From contig JAQVXF010000024.1 of assembly GCA_028709355.1 (NCBI GenBank), forward strand, positions 1 through 10,277: a stretch of 10,277 nt of DNA, read 5' to 3'. The notes below the pieces were generated by a model that was not told the DNA's origin, ran no database searches, and saw only the letters and a list, made by a program, of their open reading frames with translations. This document shows positions 1 to 6,133 of the stretch, in pieces. Each line of letters begins with the position of its first letter. The stretch's first letter is position 1. The position numbers and the translations under genes were made by a program. Source of the stretch: Syntrophomonas sp. Its GTDB lineage: Bacteria > Bacillota > Syntrophomonadia > Syntrophomonadales > Syntrophomonadaceae.

Positions 1-672
1 CTAGGTCTTCTCCATCTGTTTGCGCACCCGCAGGTTGATCTTGCGTTCGAGCTCCAGGACCTCCATCTCCTTGGCCAGGATCTCGCAAACATAATTCAAT
101 CGCTTGCCCACTTCCATCTGCTCCAGCACCGCCTGTTTCTCAGGTATGCGCAGGTTGAGATGGGAAGCGATCACATCGGCCAGACGGCCTGGCTCCTCGA
201 TGGCGACTACCGATACCACCGTCTCCGGCGGGATCTTCTTGCTCATCCGTACAAATTGCTCGAACTGGTGGACCACCGTCCGCATCAAGGCCTCGGTTTG
301 CGCATTTTTGATCACCGCTTCGTTTTTGAATTCCTCGATACTGACCTTCATGAACTCATCATCAGGAAGGAAGGCCTTGATCCGGGCCCGGTACAATCCT
401 TCTACCAGGACCCGCATGGTCCCGCCCGGCATCTTCAAGACCTGCCGGATCTCCGCCACCGTGCCCACATCATAGATATCCTCTTCACTGGGTTCATCAG
501 TCTGGGCTTCCTTCTGGGTGGCCAGGAAAATCTCCTTGGAACCCAGCATGGATTCTTCGATAGCATTGATGGACTTCTTGCGTCCCACGTCCAGGTGGAT
601 GACCGTATAAGGGAACACCAACAGCCCCCGCAGGGGCAGGATGGGTATCTCCCGGTAAACTTCAGTCTGCAT
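1..672 (-). CDS. lon: Lon protease N-terminal domain, frame closed by an early TAG stop
   Basis: The 223-residue product matches the substrate-binding N domain of the ATP-dependent protease Lon. It has the PILPLRGLLVFPYTV-type opening (residues 10-24), the beta-rich domain to about residue 115, the helical part to about 195, and the start of the long linker helix ending in VRKQMEKT. Full Lon is about 770-820 residues; the AAA+ ATPase and Ser-Lys protease parts are absent because the codon at positions 3-1 reads TAG. In known Lon proteins the residue after this motif is nearly always Gln, and CAG to TAG is a single transition. The ATG at 672 is chosen because GGGGGTG lies about 7 bases upstream; the frame stays open to 762, but that extension has no Lon similarity. 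The gene has its own promoter and lies downstream of the clpX terminator. It could be a pseudogene, a split lon, or a sequencing error. The family call is secure; the functional state is not. Confidence 0.85.
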   Translation of the reverse strand: MQTEVYREIPILPLRGLLVFPYTVIHLDVGRKKSINAIEESMLGSKEIFLATQKEAQTDEPSEEDIYDVGTVAEIRQVLKMPGGTMRVLVEGLYRARIKAFLPDDEFMKVSIEEFKNEAVIKNAQTEALMRTVVHQFEQFVRMSKKIPPETVVSVVAIEEPGRLADVIASHLNLRIPEKQAVLEQMEVGKRLNYVCEILAKEMEVLELERKINLRVRKQMEKT

Positions 673-761
673 TAAAACACCCCCAAGTGCACTTTGCTTG
701 TCCAACCTACCCCTAACCGACCCGCAGTAGGTGCGATCCCCGCCAGATGATAGCAACAGCA

Positions 762-790
762 ATTATAGCAGAACCACCGCTGTTAGTAAA
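762..790 (-). promoter_or_regulatory. lon promoter (sigma-A type)
   Basis: On the minus strand a perfect -10 TATAAT (767-762) follows a -35-like TTTACT (790-785) with a 17-base spacer. Transcription would start near 755, giving a leader of about 80 bases before the lon ATG at 672. No CIRCE element or CtsR heptad repeat is visible around it, so heat-shock control of that kind is not supported. Confidence 0.6.
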
Positions 791-814
791 TTATGCCGGT
801 ATTTTTGCCTATCG

Positions 815-833
815 GGGCCCATCATGTGGGCCC
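815..833. repeat. Inverted repeat GGGCCCA/TGGGCCC upstream of the lon promoter
   Basis: Perfect 7-base arms (815-821 and 827-833) flank a 5-base loop. It is followed directly by CCGG-TGCG-CCGG (832-843). No U-tract adjoins it on either strand, so it is not a standard terminator. It lies about 25 bases upstream of the lon -35 box and could be an operator or simply a stable hairpin. Confidence 0.45.
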
Positions 834-897
834 GGTGCGCCGGCCATGACGTGGTCCGTCTCTCCCCGACAGCAGGCCTTTTTGGCGGGACCAGCAC

Positions 898-917
898 GGT
901 GACTCCCCGGTGTCACC
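898..917. repeat. Inverted repeat GGTGAC/GTCACC in the clpX-lon gap
   Basis: Perfect 6-base arms (898-903 and 912-917) flank an 8-base loop. It sits in the middle of the 371-base gap (673-1043) between clpX and lon. That gap otherwise holds the clpX terminator, the lon promoter and the 815-833 repeat; I see no credible gene in it on either strand. Confidence 0.35.
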
Positions 918-980
918 CGGCAGCCTTGCCCAGACTCGCCTGCTTTTTCGCCAGTCCAGGTCGGTTGGTGGAAAGACCTA

Positions 981-1008
981 AAATAAAAGGCAGCTGGCGC
1001 TGCCTTTT
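981..1008 (-). terminator. Intrinsic terminator after clpX
   Basis: A perfect inverted repeat AAAAGGCAGC/GCTGCCTTTT (985-994 and 999-1008) has a TGGC loop. Read on the minus strand, the GC-rich stem runs into TTTTATTT. It lies 36 bases after the clpX stop and ends the tig-clpP-clpX transcript. The TTTT on the plus side could give weak bidirectional activity. Confidence 0.88.
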
Positions 1009-1043
1009 CCATACTTGAGTTATGATATTAGATCCTAAACCGT

Positions 1044-2294
1044 CTAATTGACCCGGCGCTTGGCATCCACCGTGACCAGCAACGGCTTCTCCTTCTTGCT
1101 GATCACGTCCTTGGTTATCAATACCTTGGTGATGTCGATCCGCGATGGCACCTCGTACATCACTTCCAGCATAACGTCTTCGATAATGGCCCGCAGACCC
1201 CGGGCGCCGGTGTTCCTCAGCATCGCCTCTTCAGCGATGGCTTGCAGGGCATCGGGCATGAACTCCAGGTCCACTCCATCCAGCTCGAATAATTTCTTGT
1301 ACTGTTTCACCAAGGCGTTCTTGGGCTCGGTCAGAATCTTGACCAATGAATCCTTGTCCAGGGCATCAAGGCTGACGATTATCGGAACCCGGCCCACGAA
1401 CTCAGGGATCAGACCGTAACGGAGCAGGTCCTGGGGCAGGATCATGTTCAGGATCTCGCCAATCTTCTTCTCTTCCCGGCTCTTGATATCGGCTCCGAAA
1501 CCCATCACCTTCTCACCCACCCGGTTCTGGATTATCTTGTCGATACCTTCGAAAGCACCTCCGCAGATGAAGAGGATATTGCTGGTATCGATCTGGATGA
1601 ATTCCTGGTGGGGATGCTTGCGCCCGCCCTGGGGCGGCACACTGGCCACGGTGCCTTCCAGGATCTTGAGCAGGGCCTGCTGCACACCTTCCCCGGATAC
1701 ATCACGAGTGATGCTGGGATTATCGGTTTTGCGGGCTATCTTGTCGATCTCATCGATATACACTATGCCCTTTTCGGCCTTCTCGATGTCATAATCAGCG
1801 GCCTGGATAAGCTTGAGCAGGATATTTTCCACATCTTCACCGACATAGCCGGCCTCAGTCAGGGAGGTGGCATCGGCGATGGCAAACGGCACGTTCAATA
1901 TCCGGGCCAGGGTCTGGGCCAGCAAAGTCTTACCGCTGCCAGTGGGCCCCAGCATCATGATATTGCTCTTCTGCAATTCCACGTCATCCGTCTTCATGCC
2001 CAGATTGATGCGTTTGTAGTGGTTGTAGACCGCTACCGCCAGTGACTTCTTGGCGGTATCCTGGCCAATAACGTAGTCATCCAAGGTTTCCCGTATCTCC
2101 TGGGGCTTAGGGATGTCACCCATCTTGAAGCCGATGTCCTCGGCCAATTCTTCTTCTATTATCTCATTGCATAATTCGATGCATTCATCACAGATGTATA
2201 CACCTGGTCCAGCCACCAGTTTCTTGACCTGATCCTGGGTCTTGCCACAGAAAGAACATTTCAGCTGGCCTTTATCGTCCCCGTATTTATGCAT
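1044..2294 (-). CDS. clpX: ATP-dependent Clp protease ATP-binding subunit ClpX
   Basis: ClpX is the hexameric AAA+ unfoldase that recognises tagged or misfolded cytoplasmic proteins and threads them into ClpP. The 416-residue protein has the normal family length. An N-terminal zinc-binding domain uses Cys13, 16, 35 and 38. The AAA+ core shows Walker A GPTGSGKT (116-123), the GYVG pore loop (149-152), Walker B VYIDEID (178-184), the RKH pore-2 loop (225-227), the arginine-finger region PEFVGR (297-302) and sensor-2 GAR (363-365). The ClpP-docking loop reads MGF (264-266), not the usual IGF. The ATG at 2294 is preceded by AGAGAGGTGAG and matches the usual MxKxxDxKGQLKC start. It lies 38 bases after clpP in the same direction, so co-transcription is expected, and a strong terminator follows. 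The stop is TAG. Identity is essentially certain. Confidence 0.98.
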   Translation of the reverse strand: MHKYGDDKGQLKCSFCGKTQDQVKKLVAGPGVYICDECIELCNEIIEEELAEDIGFKMGDIPKPQEIRETLDDYVIGQDTAKKSLAVAVYNHYKRINLGMKTDDVELQKSNIMMLGPTGSGKTLLAQTLARILNVPFAIADATSLTEAGYVGEDVENILLKLIQAADYDIEKAEKGIVYIDEIDKIARKTDNPSITRDVSGEGVQQALLKILEGTVASVPPQGGRKHPHQEFIQIDTSNILFICGGAFEGIDKIIQNRVGEKVMGFGADIKSREEKKIGEILNMILPQDLLRYGLIPEFVGRVPIIVSLDALDKDSLVKILTEPKNALVKQYKKLFELDGVDLEFMPDALQAIAEEAMLRNTGARGLRAIIEDVMLEVMYEVPSRIDITKVLITKDVISKKEKPLLVTVDAKRRVN

Positions 2295-2332
2295 ACGCTC
2301 ACCTCTCTCTTTGGAAGGCTGATTATAGTATA

Positions 2333-2926
2333 TTACTTAATGCCGCGTTTGGCGAATACTTCATCAATGATACCATATTCACGAGCTTCGGGGGCAGACA
2401 TGAAATAGTCGCGTTCAGTATCGGCCTGGATGCGGCTCAGGGGCTGACCGGTCCGTTCGGCCAGGATGTGGTTAAGGTTGTCTTTCATCTGCAGTATCCG
2501 ACGGGCATGGATCTCGATGTCGGTAGCCTGGCCCTGGGTCCCGCCGGCGGGTTGATGGATCATTATCTCGGCATTGGGCAGAGCGAAACGCTTGCCCTTC
2601 TCCCCGGCGGCCAGCAGGAATGCTCCCATGCTGGCGGCCATACCCACACAGATGGTGGACACACTGGCTTTTATCAGCTGCATGGTATCGTAGATGGCCA
2701 TCCCCGCAGTTATCGAACCACCCGGGCTGTTGATGTAGAGATTGATGTCCTTATCGGGATTCTCGGCTTCCAGGAACAACAACTGGGCAATAACCAGGTT
2801 GGCGACGGTGTCATCGATGGCGCTGCCCAAAAATATGATCCGGTCTTTGAGCAAGCGGGAGTAGATATCGTAGGAACGCTCACCCCGGTTGGTCTGTTCG
2901 ACCACCATCGGTATAAGGTAAGACAC
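2333..2926 (-). CDS. clpP: ATP-dependent Clp protease proteolytic subunit ClpP
   Basis: ClpP is the barrel-forming serine peptidase that degrades substrates delivered by ClpX or other Clp ATPases in the cytoplasm. The 197-residue product has the whole catalytic triad: Ser99 in GMAASMGAF, His124 in MIHQPAGG and Asp173 in ERDYF. The hydrophobic LxFLEAENPDKD segment and the NSPGG glycine-rich loop (67-70) are also present. I place the start at the GTG at 2926, giving MSYLIPMVVEQTNRGERSYD, the standard family N-terminus. It is preceded at 7 bases by a perfect AAGGAGG. The ATG at 2947 would add seven residues encoded by the ribosome binding site itself and is less likely. It lies 55 bases downstream of tig and 38 upstream of clpX, forming the classic tig-clpP-clpX operon. 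Nothing is missing. Confidence 0.97.
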   Translation of the reverse strand: MSYLIPMVVEQTNRGERSYDIYSRLLKDRIIFLGSAIDDTVANLVIAQLLFLEAENPDKDINLYINSPGGSITAGMAIYDTMQLIKASVSTICVGMAASMGAFLLAAGEKGKRFALPNAEIMIHQPAGGTQGQATDIEIHARRILQMKDNLNHILAERTGQPLSRIQADTERDYFMSAPEAREYGIIDEVFAKRGIK

Positions 2927-2933
2927 AGGCAAT

Positions 2934-2940
2934 CCTCCTT
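2934..2940 (-). promoter_or_regulatory. Ribosome binding site that fixes the clpP GTG start
   Basis: The minus strand reads AAGGAGG followed by ATTGCCT and then GTG. The full consensus Shine-Dalgarno at 7-base spacing selects the GTG at 2926 over the ATG at 2947, which lies on the other side of this site. Confidence 0.85.
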
Positions 2941-2981
2941 GTATCATAGTACTCTTATCTTCCTATATAATAGTATTCGAT

Positions 2982-4343
2982 TTAAATCTCAGTTTCCCGA
3001 GGTTGCTCGCCAGATTCTTGTGGCAGGGTGCTTTCCTCGGCAGCCGCTTCCGTTTCGGTAATGATTGCATGGTCGACCAGGTACTGGATCGCTTTGTCCA
3101 CCTTCATGTTATAACGGATACGATCCATGACTCCTTCCAGGTTCTGGCGCGCCTGGTCGAATTCGATACCCATCTGCTGGGCAATCTCAGCTATTTGCTG
3201 GTCTATTTCGACATCGGTCAGGTCGATGCCTTTTTCCTCGATGATCTTTTCCAGCAGGAAATTGCTCTTGGCCTGCTGGATGGCCTGGGGCCTCATGTCT
3301 TCTCTGAATTCATCCACATTGCTGCGGGTCATCTGGAAATACTGCTCCAGGTTTATGCCTTGCGTGCCCAGTCTTTGTTCAAACCCGCCCAGGATGGTAT
3401 CCAACTGCATCTCCACCACCGCCGGGGCGATATCTATCTGGCTCAGCTCCACCGCTTTATTGACGGCTTCGTTCTTCTTGGCTTCGTCGCGGCGCATCTC
3501 GGTGACCTTGACCAGGTTCTGGCGGACATCATCTATCAATTCCGCCATGGTCTCGAAATCACTTATCTCCTGGGCAAATTCATCGTCCAGTTCCCGCTGT
3601 ACCTTGGTCTCCACCTTAATTACAGTAGTTTTGAAAACCGCATCCTGGCCTCTTAAGTCCTCGGCGTGATAGTGGTCGGGGAACTTTACTTCCACGTCTT
3701 TGGATTCGCCGGCCTTGAGCCCCACCAACTGGACCTCGAATCCGGGGATAAAGGTGTCGGAGCCCAATTCCAGCTGATAGCCTTCACTGCTCCCGCCCGG
3801 GAAAGGTTCACCCTCGAAGGTGCCCACGAAATCTATGACAACCGTGTCCCCCAACTCCGCCGGAGCCTCGATCTTCTCCACCAATTGGGCATAACGGCTG
3901 CGCATGTCATCGACACGAGCTTCGACGTCCGCCTCATTTACTTCGAAGCGGGGTATGCTGATCTCCAGTCCCTCCAAGGGGCCCAGGACCACTTCCGGTT
4001 TTACCGCCACCTTGACTTTGAATTGAAACGGCGCCCCAGATTCCAATTTATCCATGTCGATGTCGAACTCAGGCTGGGCGATGGGCTCCACCTGCAGTTC
4101 TTCCAGGGCTTGCTCGTAAGCATCCGGCACCACAGCCTCCAAGGCATCCTCGAACAGTATCTCCTTGCCAAAATGAGCTTCTAGAAATCCCCGCGGCACC
4201 CTACCCTTACGGAAACCTGGGATACTCACTTGTTTGACCACTTTGCGATAGGCCTTCTCAAAACCTTGCTCTACAGTGGCCGCATCCACTTCGATCTCCA
4301 GATAGGCCTCGCTGTTTTCTATTTTCTCCAACCTGGCACTCAT
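2982..4343 (-). CDS. tig: Trigger factor, ribosome-associated chaperone and peptidyl-prolyl isomerase
   Basis: Trigger factor binds the ribosomal exit tunnel and shields nascent chains; its FKBP-like domain isomerises prolyl bonds. The 453-residue product is of normal length. The N-terminal ribosome-binding domain (1-115) contains the signature GFRKGRVP (43-50). An FKBP domain follows at about 165-246, starting LGDTVVIDFVG and including IPGFEVQLVGLKAGE. The long helical C-terminal chaperone domain runs to about 430. It ends in a Glu-rich, low-complexity tail (AAAEESTLPQESGEQPRE) that looks unstructured. The ATG at 4343 has GGGGGAG 5-6 bases upstream. It is first in the tig-clpP-clpX operon, a common bacterial arrangement that couples folding and degradation, and probably has its own promoter at about 4363-4368. 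Confidence 0.97.
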   Translation of the reverse strand: MSARLEKIENSEAYLEIEVDAATVEQGFEKAYRKVVKQVSIPGFRKGRVPRGFLEAHFGKEILFEDALEAVVPDAYEQALEELQVEPIAQPEFDIDMDKLESGAPFQFKVKVAVKPEVVLGPLEGLEISIPRFEVNEADVEARVDDMRSRYAQLVEKIEAPAELGDTVVIDFVGTFEGEPFPGGSSEGYQLELGSDTFIPGFEVQLVGLKAGESKDVEVKFPDHYHAEDLRGQDAVFKTTVIKVETKVQRELDDEFAQEISDFETMAELIDDVRQNLVKVTEMRRDEAKKNEAVNKAVELSQIDIAPAVVEMQLDTILGGFEQRLGTQGINLEQYFQMTRSNVDEFREDMRPQAIQQAKSNFLLEKIIEEKGIDLTDVEIDQQIAEIAQQMGIEFDQARQNLEGVMDRIRYNMKVDKAIQYLVDHAIITETEAAAEESTLPQESGEQPRETEI

Positions 4344-4362
4344 TTATGCTCCCCCTAACTAA

Positions 4363-4368
4363 ATTATA
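4363..4368 (-). promoter_or_regulatory. Candidate -10 box of the tig-clpP-clpX operon
   Basis: A perfect TATAAT lies on the minus strand 20 bases before the tig ATG. The best -35 match, TTAACA (4388-4383), is only 14 bases away, shorter than usual, and no good hexamer sits at 16-18. The leader would be only about 12 bases. The site lies in the short gap between the tRNA-Gly terminator and tig, where an operon promoter is needed. Confidence 0.4.
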
Positions 4369-4417
4369 GATCCCGGATCGATTGTTAACGTACCCTCAAT
4401 ATGTTTAGCACAACGCG

Positions 4418-4451
4418 AAAAAAAAGACAACACCCCGGCCTGAGCCGAGGC
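4418..4451 (-). terminator. Probable terminator after tRNA-Gly
   Basis: On the minus strand CCTCGGC-TCAG-GCCGGGG forms a 7-pair stem with one G-U (arms 4444-4450 and 4433-4439). After 7 bases a run of eight T follows (4425-4418). The gap before the U-run is longer than ideal. Position just after the tRNA supports the call. Confidence 0.55.
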
Positions 4452-4462
4452 GAAGATTACTA

Positions 4463-4537
4463 TGGAGCGGAAGACGAGATTCGAACTCGCGACCCTCGCC
4501 TTGGCAAGGCGATGCTCTACCACTGAGCCACTTCCGC
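4463..4537 (-). tRNA. tRNA-Gly (anticodon GCC)
   Basis: The 75-base minus-strand gene folds as a cloverleaf. The acceptor is GCGGAAG/CTTCCGC, the D arm is GGCTCAGTGGTAGAGC, and the anticodon arm TCGCC-TTGCCAA-GGCGA exposes GCC. The T arm contains GAGTTCGAATCTC, the discriminator is T, and the CCA end is encoded. GCC reads GGC and GGT glycine codons. It has its own promoter about 25 bases upstream and a terminator downstream, so it is independent of slipin and tig. Confidence 0.97.
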
Positions 4538-4561
4538 ATTTCATCTTTTCCTACCCTTAAA

Positions 4562-4590
4562 ATCATAAAGAAACTGCCCCGCCAAGTCAA
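4562..4590 (-). promoter_or_regulatory. tRNA-Gly promoter
   Basis: The minus strand has TTGACT (4590-4585), exactly 17 bases, then TATGAT (4567-4562). Each hexamer matches consensus at 5 of 6. Transcription would start about 18 bases before the mature tRNA 5' end, as expected for a stable-RNA promoter. Confidence 0.8.
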
Positions 4591-4650
4591 GCCGATCACC
4601 GCTATTATTTTGGCATAACTTGCTCTTTGGGGCTTCATTTCTTCTGCACT

Positions 4651-5607
4651 TTATTCCCCGCCCAAATCCGGGTTAAAAGGTTCATCATCTGGACTCTCGG
4701 CATACTTTTCCGCTCTCTTCATCTGGCTCACGTACCCCAGTATGCCCCCGGGATTAAGTGATTCCACCATGTTGCTGGGCACGATTACCAGAGCCGTCTT
4801 CTGTTTGATACCCTCGTAGAGGATGTTCATGGCCCGCAGGCTGAAAGCCTCAGGGTTCTTGCGGTAACTTTTGGCTGCCTCGCTGAACTTGTCGGCGATC
4901 TCCACTTCGGCAGTGGCCAGGATCACCCGGGCCCGCCTCTCCCGGTCGGCTTGGGCCTCCCGTGACATGGCGTCCTGCAATTCGAGCGGGATCATGACAT
5001 CCCGGATCTCCACCGAGTGTACCGAAACTCCCCAGGACTCGGTGCGAGCATCGATCATCACCTTGAGTTCCTCGTCCAAGTGCTCCCGGCCGGTCAGCAT
5101 CTCCGATAATTCGGTTTTACCGATCACATCCCGCAAGGTAGTCTGGGCCGCCCAGAACACTGCTTTTTGGTATTCCTCCACCTCGAGGGCTACTTTGATG
5201 GGCTCGACCACCGTCCAGAACATAACCGCGTCCACATTGACCGGCACGTTGTCACGGGTCAGGGTTTTCTCGGCCGCGAAAAAGGTAGTGCGGATGCGCA
5301 GGTCGATCCATATCGGGACTTCATCTACTATCGGTATTATCCAAAATAACCCCGGTCCCGCCAATCGCATAAACTTGCCCAGGCGCAACACCACTACCCG
5401 CTCCCACTGCCGGGCGATGCGCATGGAAAACCCGATGATCACAGCCAGCACCCCAAACCCGATTGTCAAAGGCAAGGAGTTCATCATAAAGTACATGTAA
5501 GCCGCCAGACCCGCCAGCAGAATGAATACCAGTATTGCCAGGCCATTGCTCCGGGCACCCCGGGAGCCTATCCAATCATCCATGGTCGGTTTTCTATCTT
5601 CCTCCAT
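4651..5607 (-). CDS. Slipin (SPFH/stomatin/band 7 family membrane protein)
   Basis: The 318-residue product belongs to the SPFH superfamily of membrane-associated scaffolds that oligomerise in membrane microdomains and often modulate proteases or channels. Two hydrophobic segments (about 22-41 and 44-61) form an N-terminal hairpin anchor. The band 7 domain follows at about 64-235, with RVVVLRLGKF, GPGLFWIIP, DLRIRT, WGVSVHSVEIRDV and MSREAQADRERRARVI. A coiled-coil-forming helix runs to about 270, then a tail containing IVPSNM and an acidic C-terminus. The ATG at 5607 follows GGAGGGGGAAGCGG; a second Met at residue 9 is possible but less well placed. Slipins commonly neighbour an NfeD membrane protease partner, but none is in this window, so the specific role is unassigned. 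The stop is TAA, with no clear terminator after it. Confidence 0.9.
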   Translation of the reverse strand: MEEDRKPTMDDWIGSRGARSNGLAILVFILLAGLAAYMYFMMNSLPLTIGFGVLAVIIGFSMRIARQWERVVVLRLGKFMRLAGPGLFWIIPIVDEVPIWIDLRIRTTFFAAEKTLTRDNVPVNVDAVMFWTVVEPIKVALEVEEYQKAVFWAAQTTLRDVIGKTELSEMLTGREHLDEELKVMIDARTESWGVSVHSVEIRDVMIPLELQDAMSREAQADRERRARVILATAEVEIADKFSEAAKSYRKNPEAFSLRAMNILYEGIKQKTALVIVPSNMVESLNPGGILGYVSQMKRAEKYAESPDDEPFNPDLGGE

Positions 5608-5673
5608 CCGCTTCCCCCTCCATTCCAGTAAGCCCTTTTACGACTTAGCGATCAGGACCAACGTCCTACCTAT

Positions 5674-5679
5674 ATTATA
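5674..5679 (-). promoter_or_regulatory. Candidate -10 box for the slipin gene
   Basis: A perfect TATAAT lies on the minus strand 67 bases before the slipin ATG, but no good -35 hexamer sits at 16-18 bases. A small hairpin AGGAC-GTTG-GTCCT (5667-5654) would fall in the leader. Placement upstream of the only minus-strand gene here supports it; the missing -35 weakens it. Confidence 0.35.
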
Positions 5680-5710
5680 TGCATATCGGCAGGGGTTGTG
5701 GCATTATTCG

Positions 5711-5870
5711 CAGCTAGCCCAGCTAAACCGTCCAATCAAGCCAAACACAGCTAAACCGCGGTGCATCCCCAAATTTAAGGCCAACCGGCGCGAAATTTTT
5801 GTCCCTCTGGGCAGCTGCCGACTACATCGGCCGGCAGAGGGACTACGATGCCCTAAATTTAAGCATTTGG
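5711..5870. repeat. Structured intergenic region with nested inverted and short direct repeats
   Basis: This is the core of the divergent gap between the slipin gene and tRNA-Pro (5608-5950), which shows no credible gene. CAGCTAAACCG occurs twice (5720-5730 and 5748-5758). AAATTTAAGGC (5771-5781) pairs with GCCCTAAATTT (5850-5860) with one mismatch. Inside it GTCCCTCTG (5801-5809) pairs perfectly with CAGAGGGAC (5835-5843), with a further GCCG/CGGC pairing around an ACTACAT loop. The nested symmetry resembles a miniature repeat element or a structured RNA, but no terminal target duplication or U-tract was found. Confidence 0.45.
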
Positions 5871-5911
5871 TGACAGCCCAGTCTGTGCCTTCATCGGAGT
5901 TGCCCCCATAA

Positions 5912-5941
5912 TTGACAGGGTTTGGCGGCAAATGTTATTAT
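5912..5941 (+). promoter_or_regulatory. tRNA-Pro promoter
   Basis: A perfect TTGACA (5912-5917), an 18-base spacer and TATTAT (5936-5941) lie immediately upstream of the tRNA-Pro gene. The start point would fall at or just before the mature 5' end at 5951, so the leader is very short. Confidence 0.75.
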
Positions 5942-5950
5942 TTAGAGGTT

Positions 5951-6027
5951 CGGGGTGTAGCGCAGCTTGGTAGCGCGTCTGGTTTGGGACCAGAAAGTCG
6001 CAGGTTCGAATCCTGTCACCCCGACCA
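5951..6027 (+). tRNA. tRNA-Pro (anticodon TGG)
   Basis: The 77-base gene folds as a cloverleaf. The acceptor is CGGGGTG/CACCCCG, the D arm is GCGCAGCTTGGTAGCGC, and the anticodon arm TCTGG-TTTGGGA-CCAGA exposes TGG. The T arm is CAGGTTCGAATCCTG, the discriminator is A, and CCA is encoded. UGG can read all proline codons when modified. It stands alone between its own promoter and terminator. Confidence 0.97.
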
Positions 6028-6039
6028 GTTAGAGATTGG

Positions 6040-6069
6040 AACCCGCCACTAATGGCGGGTTTTTTATTT
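6040..6069 (+). terminator. Intrinsic terminator after tRNA-Pro
   Basis: AACCCGCCA (6040-6048), a CTAA loop, and TGGCGGGTT (6053-6061) form a perfect 9-pair stem followed by TTTTTATTTG. It separates the tRNA transcript from the merR promoter that begins 12 bases later. Confidence 0.92.
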
Positions 6070-6080
6070 GTAAATGCCAG

Positions 6081-6111
6081 TTGACTCGGCCCTTGGGGAC
6101 GGGTTTATACT
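6081..6111 (+). promoter_or_regulatory. MerR-type promoter and operator
   Basis: TTGACT (6081-6086) and TATACT (6106-6111) are separated by 19 bases, the over-long spacer typical of promoters activated by MerR proteins through DNA distortion. An interrupted palindrome, ACTCGGCCC-TTG-GGGACGGGT (6084-6104, 7 of 9 positions paired), fills the spacer and overlaps the -35 box. It lies directly upstream of the merR gene, so autoregulation is the simplest reading. The start point would be near 6118. Confidence 0.75.
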
Positions 6112-6133
6112 GACCTTGGGGGTGGGTTGGAAG

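Noticed and set aside
1..3. TAG as a recoded sense codon (Gln or pyrrolysine) in lon
   Set aside because: clpX, merR, the methyltransferase-like gene, the DUF1992 gene and the DUF3862-like gene all end in TAG at their expected family lengths, so TAG works as a normal stop here.
673..762. Longer lon start at 762
   Set aside because: The extra 30 residues have no Lon similarity and lie over the promoter -10 region; the ATG at 672 has a good ribosome binding site and gives the usual N-terminus.
731..1018. Plus-strand 95-residue and minus-strand 67-residue open frames in the clpX-lon gap
   Set aside because: Composition is Pro/Arg/Cys-rich with no recognisable motif or ribosome binding site, and both run through the clpX terminator hairpin.
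2322..2327. TATAAT just upstream of clpX as an internal promoter
   Set aside because: No acceptable -35 hexamer at 16-18 bases and no TG extension; the gene is well explained by the tig-clpP operon.
2927..2947. ATG start for clpP at 2947
   Set aside because: It would translate the AAGGAGG site and add residues absent from the family; the GTG at 2926 is ideally spaced.
5522..5931. Open frames on both strands between slipin and tRNA-Pro
   Set aside because: No motifs, no ribosome binding sites, and they cross inverted repeats and promoter elements; treated as non-coding.
6074..6133. Upstream ATG start for the MerR protein at 6074
   Set aside because: It precedes the MerR-type promoter and would add 20 residues before the conserved helix-turn-helix start.
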